From NCBI GenBank assembly GCA_039602395.1, contig JBCNJP010000007.1, positions 122,732,957 to 122,796,956 on the forward strand: a DNA stretch of 64,000 bases, in the 5' to 3' direction. Source of the DNA: Deinandra increscens subsp. villosa. Taxonomy: Eukaryota > Streptophyta > Magnoliopsida > Asterales > Asteraceae. Position 1 is the first letter of the stretch, and each line of letters starts with the position of its first letter. The translations under genes were made by a program, and so were the position numbers. This document shows, piece by piece, positions 24,801 to 34,853 of this stretch. Below the pieces are notes generated by a model, which did no database searches, was not told the DNA's origin, and worked only from the letters and a program-made list of their open reading frames with translations.

Positions 24801-25220
24801 TCGACTGCAACAACAGAGAGGGGATTTTCGGCAATGAAGATATTCAAGACTCGCCTACGCAGTAAGATGTCAGATGATAATCTAGCAAACAGTATGATGA
24901 TTTACATTGAAAAAGAAATTGCTAACATGTTTGATGCGGATTCCATAATTGAAGAATTCAAGGATCTTAAAGGTCGAAGGGCTGAACTCTGACAGGTACC
25001 AACCGTTTGTCTCCTTTTTAATGTTTACTTTTGTTGGACAAATGTTTAGATTTTACTACTTTTTAGTGATTGAAACTTCTTCGTTTACTTTAATAGCATT
25101 TTTATTTTTGACCCGACCCGAATCGAAACATCGACCCGACCCGAATCGAAACTTCTTTGCCGTTAGGAAAAAAAAATTAGATCCCGACCCCCCACTAGTT
25201 TTTTTCAAGCTTCGCCACTG
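21825..25220 (+). mobile_element. full-length hAT transposon, 3.4 kb
   Basis: The ends read CAGGGGCG and, inverted, CAGTGGCG. A perfect 8-bp target duplication ACCATGAT flanks it (21817-21824 and 25221-25228). It contains one transposase gene in two coding exons and AT-rich subterminal DNA. A 23-bp direct repeat of the type GACCCGACCCGAATCGAAAC lies near its right end. All parts of a once-autonomous element are present. Confidence 0.93.
22484..24992 (+). CDS. hAT transposase, TTF-type zinc finger / DUF4371 family
   Basis: The two exon frames (22484-23703 and from 23780 or 23801 to 24992) encode about 800 residues, normal for the family often annotated as zinc finger MYM-type protein 1-like. 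The order is as expected: a Lys-rich N-terminus, a TTF-type zinc finger (FCFLCYLF, then LKHTKSKTHKKA), the DUF4371 region with VMVDESRDES (catalytic Asp) and a YVHCFAH motif, DTRWGSHYNS, and the C-terminal dimerisation domain with TATTERGFSAMKIFK (catalytic Glu) and TRLRSKMSDDNL. Both exons are free of stops. A 5' UTR intron is likely (donor GTAAGT near 22240, acceptor GGTGTAG near 22464). The coding intron has a good donor (CACAG|GTTAGT) but the acceptor before TTACAACTTGC reads ACATG, not CAGG. The next usable acceptor (GGTTAG at 23800) keeps frame but drops seven conserved residues. Confidence 0.9.
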
Positions 25221-25633
25221 ACCATGATTGATATCTATGCTTTCAACTCAGCATTTTTTAGGAACTGAAAAGGTATTGAAAATCTTTTGTTAGAACCTTT
25301 TTTATATGAATTGATGCAACAAAACCTAATTAATCATAATAATGCAAAGTATACTTATATAGTCTTGTATCCAAAATCCAAATGTTTACTCCCATGATGA
25401 AATGCAGCAGTCAACACGACAACACTAATATATGAATCGTTAACATCAACTCTAAAAAAGCTAGTGATAATAACCAAGAGACCATAAACGGTATAAATTT
25501 CTAAACGCGTTGATAAAAAATGATGCAGATCACCCAGTAATTTAACGTTTGAAATGGCATCACTAAGCTCCATTTTTGGTTATGTTTTTTTATGAAACTA
25601 GCATAGAATGCGGTTAAAATGTTTGGTTGCGCA

Positions 25634-25839
25634 CAATGGCGAAGCTTGACCTTAACTTTTGCGGCGGGGGGTGGGGTGAGGGGGGGGGGGGGGGGGCGAT
25701 AAGTTGCCGGACGATAATCCGAGGGAACGATTCTTAATATATATAATTTTTTTTGAAGAAAATCATAAAAATTAGTACTATCGGACGAAAAAAACTGCGG
25801 GGCAGTCACCCCCCCCCCCCCCCCCGCCAACACCACTAA
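25634..25839. mobile_element. hAT-type MITE related to the neighbouring transposon
   Basis: A perfect 8-bp target duplication GTTGCGCA flanks it (25626-25633 and 25840-25847). Its left end CAATGGCGAAGCTTGA matches the inverted right end of the 3.4-kb hAT element (CAGTGGCGAAGCTTGA). Inside are a run of about 18 G near 25680 and a matching run of about 18 C near 25810, so it can fold into a hairpin. Non-coding. Confidence 0.8.
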
Positions 25840-25984
25840 GTTGCGCATGGGATCGCTAGCGAAGGAAATGTGGGTGTGGTCTATGAATTGGAACTGGGTG
25901 ATAAATCCATCATCAGTAGAGGAAGTTTCGGAGTTTCAAAAGGATGCTAGGAAGATGATATGAAGAAGCTAATACTTTTATACA

Positions 25985-26576
25985 AGTTAGAGGCATCACA
26001 TAATTAATATATTAATAAAGTATCAGTTTATGTTTTTTTTTGTTGAGTTAAGTCTGCCGAAATCCTGTATGTACAGGACGATTACAATTTTCTTCTTAGG
26101 AAGACTCACTCAAGTATTGAGGGTGATTCCAAGCTCGTTAAAAAAAACAGTATACCACACATTGTTTTTATTGGTCCATCTCTACCATCACGTGTCACAA
26201 ACTGATTGCCATGTGACGAGTTTTTAGTAATTTAAAAGAAAAAATGTTGTGTTGCAATCAGAGCTTGCCACGTGACGCGTTTTTAGTATTATTTTTATAA
26301 AAAAATGTTTCTTTTATTGATAAATGTGTGTAAACGTAATGCAATTAATAAGAGAGTTACTTGTTTTTTTTATTGATAAATCTTTTTTTTTTTTGCTTTA
26401 ATAACCCTTTTTGTTAATTTATATTCTCTTTTGAGGTTTTACATAACAAAGTTTTGTTTTCATTTTGTCTATTATTTTTGTTTAATGTCTTTACGTGGTA
26501 TGTTTGTATTTGCTCTTTTTTTATGTTGTATTTTAGCAAGTCATTTGTTTTTATTACCCCGTGCATTAAAATCTAG
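25985..26576 (+). mobile_element. possible degenerate Helitron
   Basis: The right end ACCCCGTGCATTAAAATCTAGT resembles a Helitron 3' terminus (GC-rich stem, then CTAG) that has lost one arm of its hairpin, and the left part ATATATTAATAAAG resembles a Helitron 5' terminus. Two related blocks inside (GCCATGTGACGAGTTTTTAG and GCCACGTGACGCGTTTTTAG) also occur in such elements. Weak call. Confidence 0.3.
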
Positions 26577-26610
26577 TTATGTTACATAATAGACAAATGA
26601 TCATGTCATT

Positions 26611-27435
26611 TGATGACGTGGGTCCGTATCAGGCTAACTACATGGGCTAAGGGCTTTTATATAGTCCGGCCTAATACAGCCCACTACTTCACCTTTGATG
26701 GTCCATACCAGGTTTGGCCCAGCAGGCCCAATCTGGCCCATCACCTTCCCTATATAAGGAGGCTCACTCCTTCCTTGATGGGGTCTCCCGGTCCTTCCTA
26801 CTTGGGCTGGTTCAGCCTACTTGGTCTGGTCCAGCCTACAGCGCCGCACTACCTTCTGGCCTACAGGCCATGCTACATGGCCGTACTACCCTCAAGCCTA
26901 CATGGCCGCACTACCTTCTGGCCTACATGGCCATGCTACATGGCCGCACTACCCTCAAGCCTACATGACCGCACTACCCTCTGGCCTACATGGCCGTGCT
27001 ACATGTCGTGCCACCTTCAGGCCTACATGGCCGTGCTACCCCCTGGCCTATACGGCCGTGCTACCTTCAGGCCTACATGGCCGTGCTTCCTCCAGCATTC
27101 CCCTTCATCCTGCTCAGCCAATTTCCTTCATCCTACTTGGATGATCCCCTTCATCCCACATGCTACCACATACATACATATACATATATACATACTATAT
27201 ATATACAATCTTACTGACTTGACCGTCGGAGGGTGGTCCAGAGACCCCAGTCTCTGGTCCTCTTCTAACGGGTTCCCTTCATGTCGCAGGTACTATCAAG
27301 GCCCGGGAGAGATGGATCTTCCTAGCCCGGCTCGGAGGCTCGTCACATCTCTCCCACACAGTGGATCGGCCCGGTGCCTTTGTGACTCGTCCTTGGCCAT
27401 GCCACTTCGACCACCCGGGACACCCCGTTTCTACA
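26611..27435 (+). mobile_element. solo LTR of a Gypsy-type retrotransposon
   Basis: An 825-bp LTR begins TGATGACGTGGG and ends TTTCTACA, flanked by the 5-bp target duplication TCATT (26606-26610 and 27436-27440). It carries a TATA box (CTATATAAGG near 26752) and the stretch CTTGACCGTCGGAGGGTGG that is typical near the R-U5 region of plant Gypsy LTRs. Because the duplication directly flanks one LTR, the internal region was probably lost by LTR-LTR recombination. The long open frame across it is not a gene. Confidence 0.82.
26848..27085 (+). repeat. 25/38-bp tandem repeat inside the solo LTR
   Basis: Roughly eight units of GCCGCACTACCCTCAAGCCTACATG occur, some extended by the 13-mer GCCATGCTACATG, giving alternating 25- and 38-bp periods. 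Confidence 0.85.
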
Positions 27436-27440
27436 TCATT

Positions 27441-29800
27441 CAATACAATCAAAACAACAACAAAAAAATTAACTAAAACTTGCACTTACGGCACGTTTGT
27501 TTTTGTTTTTGGATCAGTGGATCAGGATTCTATCAAATGACCTTCGTGCATGGAAGCGAGCCCATCAGAGGATGTAATAAGTGGATTGGTATCCACAGAT
27601 GGTTTGATTTATGTTGATCCTTTAGGGATTTAAAGTTTGGTTTTGTTTTATCTGGCTTTTATCCTGCAAAAGTTTTGAAAATGTGTTGCAGCTTATCACG
27701 CTTTCGTTAATCGTTGCTACTCCAGTTAATCTTTATTCTGATTTTGATGTCTTCTGCCATTTCTAAACTTTTCGAGACAACTTGAAGTTATATTCGAAAC
27801 GCTTGACCGATGTTGTGCGTTTGAGTGTATATAAAAATATATTATTAGTCAGTTTCAACACCACTATTGCATTTAAGTTTATATTTATAAAACACGATAA
27901 GGAACTATTACTATACACCACATACACGGGTAACTGCATCCATCACGGCTTAGTAAAGTACTAATAAGAAACCAAAGTCGTCCAAGGACACAATTTATGA
28001 AAATGAGGACTCTTGATACTTCACATTTGTCGACAGCTAACGAGACTAAACTTGAAGGTTGATATTTATAAAAATAAGAAAATATAAAATAAAGATAAAG
28101 ATAAAGCGGGTTTTAGTAAATTTAGTCGAAGATAGTATCACTTGGGAGGACTCGTCAAGAATTTCGAATAAAACTACGTGATTGGTGCAAGGTACCAACC
28201 ATTTTCCTTACACACTCTCTAACCATTGTTAATTTCTTCAAATTAGGGTTGAAACTAGGGTTTTGATATTCATAAATTTGTGATAGTTTGGCATTTTATG
28301 GCAGGTAAAACTTTTAGGATATTGATTAATAATTAGTTTTCACTATTTGTTGTATTTATGATGATTTGACATAAATTTAGAAATTAGGGTTCTTGCTCCT
28401 CAATTTGGGGAAGATGACCAATTTGGGGGAAATTAGATTTTGTTATTTTGGGGAAGATGACCGAAGGGTATGATAACGCGTTTTTCTCCACGAGAACGAT
28501 CTTTATCGGTCATGGTCAGTACTTAGTAGTTATCTAAATCTAACAAGTGTATAATTATAGTTTATTAATCCATAATGTCTTAAGAAATACTTAATGGACT
28601 GGTAATTCTAGCTATTGAGAATGATATGTTAGAGAATATGGATTATGAATGGTTGATTTTCCCCTTTACTTCTAAAAGTGCTAAAAGGGTCTCACGGTTT
28701 CTTTAACTATTTAAATTGGAACATTTTGCTACAATACTTTATTTTTAATTATTATTATTATTATTACAATTATCATCGCATTTTTAACTTTTTATATATA
28801 AGTTATTCATTTTAAAAGTTAGGAGTCCAATCTTTTAACTCGTCCCGTGTGTTAAAACATTCAAAGTTCTTCGAAAAATGGCCATGTTGGTTTGTTATAC
28901 TAGTTTATTTCCTATGATTAATAGGAATATCATCACTATTTTACTAATTATTTTTGATAAAAATGAACCCACTCTCCTACAAACATATACCATATCCGGA
29001 AAAATTAATTTGTGAACTTCTCTAGTATTTTTGTACAAAGAAAAATATTCATTTTAAAAGAAAAAGAGTTAAATAATGAGTGATCCAAGAAAAAGATGCT
29101 CGCAAGGCACTTGTTGGTTTGACCGGGTCAGAATTAGAGTCAGAGTTGATTGTCGATCCTTAATTCTTGTGTCTCCAAACATTACCACTTAAACCTAATA
29201 TAATCCAACTTGTTAAGATTTTTAATTCATTTTTATTTTTAGTGACTACTTGTTGATTCCTTTTGTTTGTATTAGGCAAAATACATTTGGTACCTTTTTA
29301 TTTTTTAATTATTTATTGGTATGATGTAATATAATTTATTGGAGGAGTAAAAAACTAAAATCAAGAAAAAGAAAATGGGATTGAAGTGTGTGACTCACGT
29401 GAGGAAACGTGTGTTTGGAAATAGAAACCTGAAAAATCCGATGGTTTGCATATGCCGCACGTGCATACATGTGTCCACTTTACATGCATGTGGGATTTAT
29501 GGAAAAAAGGAAATTAAAAAATAAATAAATAAATAAATGCACCACATTGGATTTCTGACAGTACGCCACGCTCCAAGAATTGTACCTCCTAATATTACTA
29601 TTTTAATTGTATTTTCGTAATTCTATTTTTTTTTTTACCGAGAATTCCTCAAATGTCCCTTGTTTCAATTTGTTCTCTTGTTTTTTCAAATTCTTAAATG
29701 TCCGTAAGTGTCTTTTCCCATATTCCAGTCAAATAAGTATGTTGCAGTTATAATATAATAGTATTATATTTAAATTTAATTAAAAAACAAAGAGCTTGTT
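27441..29800. other. intergenic DNA, no gene recognised
   Basis: AT-rich sequence with short ATT runs (28747-28770) and no exon-like structure I can support. Confidence 0.5.
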
Positions 29801-29834
29801 AGAGGTGATGACTCCAGAAGAAAAAAGAGCTTGT

Positions 29835-30130
29835 TCAGTTTTTTGGAGGTACGAAACATCCCGTAAGGATGTGATCCGAAGACTCCTCCACTTCCAAGCA
29901 AAACGGGCAGAAGATCGAGTTCATCGAGACCTTCCTACAGACCAATGCATCATAAGTCGGGATCCTACCCAACTTCGCCCTCCACAAAAAAATATTAACC
30001 TTGTTAGGGACGAGTTTGCTCCAAGCATGATTTTTTTTAACGGTAAATTTTTTGTCCACTATAGGGTGAACCCTCACCATTTGGAAATGCTAAGTCTTAT
30101 TCAACACCAAAATACCATTAGGCCAAACGC
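29835..30130 (-). pseudogene. LINE reverse-transcriptase zinc-binding fragment
   Basis: The minus strand encodes WSKLVPNKVNIFLWRAKLGR followed by CPFCLEVEESSDHILTGC, the conserved zinc-binding block found after reverse transcriptase in plant non-LTR retrotransposons. The coding sequence stops soon after and no further domain is present. Confidence 0.82.
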
Positions 30131-30144
30131 TCTTTCGTGTTTTT

Positions 30145-30430
30145 CTTTTTTGAACGACAATTTGATTAATACCAAGAAACTCCCAAGGAACAAGACGCTA
30201 GAAGAGGAGGAACACCAAACAAAGCCCCAAAGAAGGTTTACATGAAACTACAATTAGCCCAATCTGCCTACTTCTATTGTCAAACCACGTTTTATATCAG
30301 CTTTAATCTCCTTGATAACCTTCCTAATTGAGGGAGTTGTGCCATTGAAAACAGTAGTGTTCCTTTCCTTTAAGTTAGTCTAAAAGACGATACGGAAGAA
30401 GACGCCTATATTTGAGGAATTAAATATATT
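30145..30430 (-). pseudogene. LINE 3' end: ORF2 C-terminus, 3' UTR and A-rich tail
   Basis: Reading the minus strand, the last residues of a LINE ORF2 (KERNTTVFNGTTPSIRKVI) are followed by a stop, a ~110-base 3' UTR and the tail TTGTCGTTCAAAAAAG. It is 5'-truncated, as is usual for LINEs. It lies upstream, on the same strand, of the zinc-binding fragment, so the two are separate copies rather than one element. Confidence 0.7.
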
Positions 30431-31199
30431 TCAGACAAAGTTTTAATGTAATATATATTCGGATAGAAATATGTTATAATAAGAAGTTTGGTTTGGGTAA
30501 GAAGGCTAAAAAGTCATCTCAATCATAAGATCTTCAATTAAATAAAGATTTATGTCTTTAATTTATCCATTGTAAATTAGTAACTAGGATTCAAAATTTA
30601 ATAGGAGGGGTAATTACAAATATGTCACAACCGTTCAAAAACCCCCCAATCTATTCACACCCTCCAAATTCGTTTTTTTAATAAGCAACTTTGATCCACC
30701 ATAACTTGGTCAGTTGTCAATGAAAATTCAAGTAGTAACTTGCATTGAACTCGTGATAGAAAACCTAACACATAGAGATCCATATTGCATATGTTTTGAT
30801 CAGGTTATGATGATGAACAAGAAGAACAAAGGTAGCGACTTTTTTGGTTTATAAAACTTGAAGAACTTGAATCATAATTCGATCAAATCATGAATGAAAT
30901 TCGAAATTGATCACACCAATGGATTTCGTATCTCAAACTAAACCTGTAGATACCAAATTCATTCAATATCATCGAGATTTCGAGAAACCACCATTGATAT
31001 GAAGAACATTAAGTTGTGAAAATTGAAGGTTGATCGAAACTCCATGAAAGTTCATTTTGTAACTTGCATTTGATTCTTCTTGACAAGCTAAAACTACTGA
31101 AATCATTAAAACATCCCAAAACAATCGAATTGATACTCAATTTCTTATCCAAAGAATGACAGTTTGACTTTTGAAAAGTCAAACTTCATCAAATTCATC

Positions 31200-31710
31200 A
31201 ATTCTGATCTAGTTGTGTTATATTGTGTCTAATGTTCATGTTAGTTGTGTCATATTATGTGTCAGAATTAGTAATAGTGTGTCATATTGTGTCTTATTTG
31301 AAAAACAGTTATTAATAATATCGTGTATATCAGTTGCTTGAAGCATCATCATCTTCGCCATTATGTCTTATGAGCTTCTCAGTTGTGTCATATTGTGAAA
31401 ATTAGTTATGTTAATATCAGTTGTTATGTTGTGAAAATTAGTTAAGTTGATATCAGTTGTGTCATATTGTCTAAATTTTGTATATAGATACAATGACACA
31501 AATGACAAGTAAAAAGACACGTCACTAGTGCGTCATTGTGTCAAATTTTTTATCATTGTGTCAAATGTTCAGACCATTGTGTCATTGTATCAAATACTCG
31601 TCATTGTGTCATTGTATCAAATATTCGTCATTGTGTCATATTTTGGATCATTGTGTCATATTTCGGATCATTGTGTTAACTGTTCAGATCATTGTGTCAT
31701 ATCGAAAGAG
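31200..31710 (+). repeat. TGTGTCAT minisatellite region
   Basis: The word TTGTGTCAT/TTGTGTCAA recurs more than fifteen times, tightest at 31531-31704 with ~19-20-bp spacing (for example TCATTGTGTCATATTTTGGA). A looser zone (31205-31490) repeats AGTTGTGTCATATTGTG. The surrounding 30603-31883 may be a larger decayed transposon with GGAGGGGTAATT-like ends, but I could not prove its borders. Confidence 0.75.
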
Positions 31711-32200
31711 TACTTTTTTTAATCTTACACATAGCAACATTGTACACGTTTTATAGATTAAAAACGCTCGTTTTTTATGGTGTAATTTTTGTTAAGAAAA
31801 TAATGTAGTATGTAAAAGTTATGAAAGTTTAAAACAAGTGGGGGAGGGTGATAAAAATATCAATTTCCTGAATTGCCCCTTCTTTGTTTTTAAAAAAACG
31901 ATACCAAATGTCATCTCCTAAACCCTTCTTAGCCTTTTTACCCAAACCTAACATCTTACAATAACACCTCTCTATCGGGATGGCATAGATAAAATATAGG
32001 AATACTGAATTTTAATTAATATCAGTTATTGCTTATTGGCCGGTATTAATCCGTATTTCATTTTTCTCTTACAATAAACCACTTTCTAATCATGTTGGAA
32101 ATGAACAGACCGTCATTAAAATGAAACTAACGCCGTTAAAAATTAATTTATGATAATTGGGCATTACTGTGGCGTTTTATGTGTAATTATTGAATTTATA

Positions 32201-32943
32201 GAACGAAACCAAATATTCGATATATTTATAATGAACGGAATCAGAAAGTTACTCATATAATAAAGTGATAAAGTATTTGTTTTTTAAACTATGGGTGTGT
32301 TAAATTGTTTGACCTCTTTCAAAACCTCTATTTAAAGTTATTAATTGTTTTCAAAATCATTTTCAATGTTTTAACCATCTGTTGATTATCTTGTTATGTG
32401 TTTCTTCCTTTCATTATTTCTCTTGTAATAATTATTTCATTTCCTTTGTAAATGTACTTTAATTCATTCCTTTCATTTACCTTGTATTGTAATTGTTTAA
32501 TTTCCTTGTAATTATATCGATAAGAGTGAAATTTCAATTCTCTGTATTGTAATAGATTAGATTTCCTTTTGTGAACGAAACCAAATATTCGATATATTTA
32601 TAATGAACGGAATCAGAAAGTTACTCATATAATAAAGTGATAAACTATTTGTTTTTTAAACTATGGGTGTGTTAAATTGTTTGACCTCTTTCAAAACCTC
32701 TTTTAAAGTTATTAATTGTTTTCAAAATCATTTTCAATGTTTTAACCATCTGTTGATTATCTTGTTATGTGTTTCTTCCTTTCTTATTTCTCTTGTAATA
32801 ATTATTTCATTTCCTTTGTAAATGTACTTTAATTCATTCCATTCATTTACCTTGTATTGTAATTGTTTAATTTCCTTGTAATTGTATCGATAAGAGTGAA
32901 ATTTCAATTCTCTGTATTGTAATAGATTAGATTTCCTTTTGTT
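32201..32943 (+). repeat. tandem duplication, 372-bp unit x 2
   Basis: The sequence from GAACGAAACCAAATATTCG (32201) to GATTTCCTTTTGT repeats directly from 32573 with only a few substitutions and one-or-two-base indels. The copies abut without a spacer. Non-coding and AT-rich. Confidence 0.93.
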
Positions 32944-33901
32944 GTAACTATACAGAAAACATAAAATATTTATTTCATTTCAAATTTACGAACGATTTTC
33001 CTACAATCCAATATAAACATACGTCACGAAATGTACCGAAGTAATATTAATTTGCAACATATAATTAACTTCAACTATATGAGTAATTTTACTTTTAAAG
33101 AATAAAGGAAAAAAAATCCCAAATTTAGAGTATTTAATATTTTTATTTTTTCAATGTTACTTTAAACAACCAATGTCGTGACCCCTTCTCGGTACAATCG
33201 TTGCAGGCAAGCATGGTGCAATTTTTCAGGAATGTAATGTGATCACAGAAGGTGTACACGTGCAACATCGTTTTTTGGGTAAATATTATTATTTTTTTAA
33301 CAACTTAATTTTGGTTATTTTTTTTACAACTTAACTTTGTTTATTTTTTTTAACAACCAACACATAAAGTCTCGACTTCTGTAGAGAGTTTAATGGGCAA
33401 ACAGAGCTCCCCACATTATAATCGTTGAAGTCATTTCAAGAAAAACCTAATTTGTAAATAGCTGGTTGGTAAAACATGTTGGCTAAGGACCAAACTCATA
33501 ACAATTCACTTCAGAATCTTCCTATCATTACCAGCTACCTAGGACAAGTCATAGTACTACCTAATTTTTGTTATCACTAACCGGATTCAAACCCGTACTT
33601 AAAATAATTATTAAGTCATATCTAACAACAAAATACTAGTAGGCTAAGACCCTTTGGTGGGTATATATTATTATTAACTTTAATGAATTAAATTAGTATT
33701 GTCTTTTCGTTTAAATATTAAAATCAGACATTTTTCCCGATGACCTAGCATCATGAGCTTATTCTTGTAAAAACCGTTGGTGTTTAAATCTTACGGTATA
33801 AGATTGTGTTGAGTGTGTAATGTGTTACGTTCTTTAGCCTAACAGATGTTAGATTGTCTATTAGTTATGTGTTTAAATCTTACGGTATAAGACTATGTTT
33901 A

Positions 33902-34109
33902 AGGCTGTGTTTAGCGCACTAGCTGAAAAGCTAGCTGCTAGATGATTAGTTAGCTGTTAGCTGATAAATTATAAAAGTACATGCCATAAATGTAAATAAA
34001 TGTATTTATTTATAAGTTAGAGAAAGGTAAAACTGAAAATATTATAAAAGTTAGTTGAAACGCTACTCCAACTAGCTTTTCAAAAGCTAGTTTATGGCGC
34101 GCCAAACGC
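33902..34109. repeat. small inverted-repeat element
   Basis: The left end GGCTGTGTTTAGCGC...GAAAAGCTAGCTG is matched in inverted form on the right by CAACTAGCTTTTCAAAAGCTAG...GCGCGCCAAACGC. This GTGTTTGGCGC-type end occurs in common plant MITEs. A target duplication is not clear. Confidence 0.45.
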
Positions 34110-34216
34110 AAAAATTTTTGCCGATGACTACATCATGAGCTTATCTCGTAAAAATCGTTATGTGTTACGATATAAGGCTCTGTTGAGTTTGTACGTGATA
34201 TATATACTTTTACTAG

Positions 34217-34591
34217 AGTAAACTATCATTTTCATCGTGTGATTTTGGCAAAATTTTTATTTTTATCAATTCTTTTTAAATCTCCCCTGCTACTATGTGG
34301 TTTTAATCTCTTGTTATTTTCATCCAATTGACTAACATTGCTAAAAATATGTTGTTAGTTTAATATAAAATAACCAATATGCCCTTACTAAAAAAACATG
34401 TTATTAGTTTAATGTAGAATGACCAATATGGTCATTTTATATTAAATAAATGGTTGATTTCTAACAATGTTTGTCTATCGGATGAAAATGGCAAAAATTA
34501 AAACCACAAAGTAGCCAGGGAAAATTAAAAAAAAATACGAATAAAAGTGACAATTTTATTCAAACCGCACGGACGAAAATGATAGTTTACT
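34217..34591. repeat. foldback element with ~130-bp arms
   Basis: The left arm starts AGTAAACTATCATTTTC and the right arm ends GAAAATGATAGTTTACT; the homology continues inward through words such as TACTATGTGGTTTTAATC / AAAACCACAAAGTAG. Long arms and lack of coding sequence suggest a Mutator-type MITE. Confidence 0.6.
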
Positions 34592-34853
34592 ATTTTTACT
34601 ATTAAAAAAATAAGGCAAATCAAGTTTTTCTTCATTTATTTATATATTAAATTTGAGGTTTTCTTCTTCACTTTTAATAAGTATATTGATCTTTTTTTAA
34701 GGGAGCATCTTATAGCAACCATCTTCAATTCACTGACATCAACAATAACTTAATTTCAGCCTTCACAGGAAATCGCTATCTAATATACGGAGTGATAGCA
34801 CAAAGTGCATTTAATTGTTGTTGGATATTCTAGTGTAATTTAAGATTGTTTAT

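Noticed and set aside
25355..25573. 72-codon minus-strand frame with a protein-like composition
   Set aside because: No recognised domain, no splice-linked exons and no promoter; chance is more likely.
26610..27476. 288-codon open frame on the plus strand
   Set aside because: It lies across the solo LTR and its tandem repeat; the frame is open because the 25-bp repeat lacks stops. No known domain and overlapping open frames in the other phases.
31528..31756. regularly spaced repeats reminiscent of a CRISPR array
   Set aside because: Spacing is irregular, the spacers are themselves repeats of the same octamer, and the genome is a plant's. It is a minisatellite.
30603..31883. a single large MULE with GGAGGGGTAATT-like ends
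   Set aside because: Only about ten bases of the ends agree and no target duplication was found; kept as a remark only.
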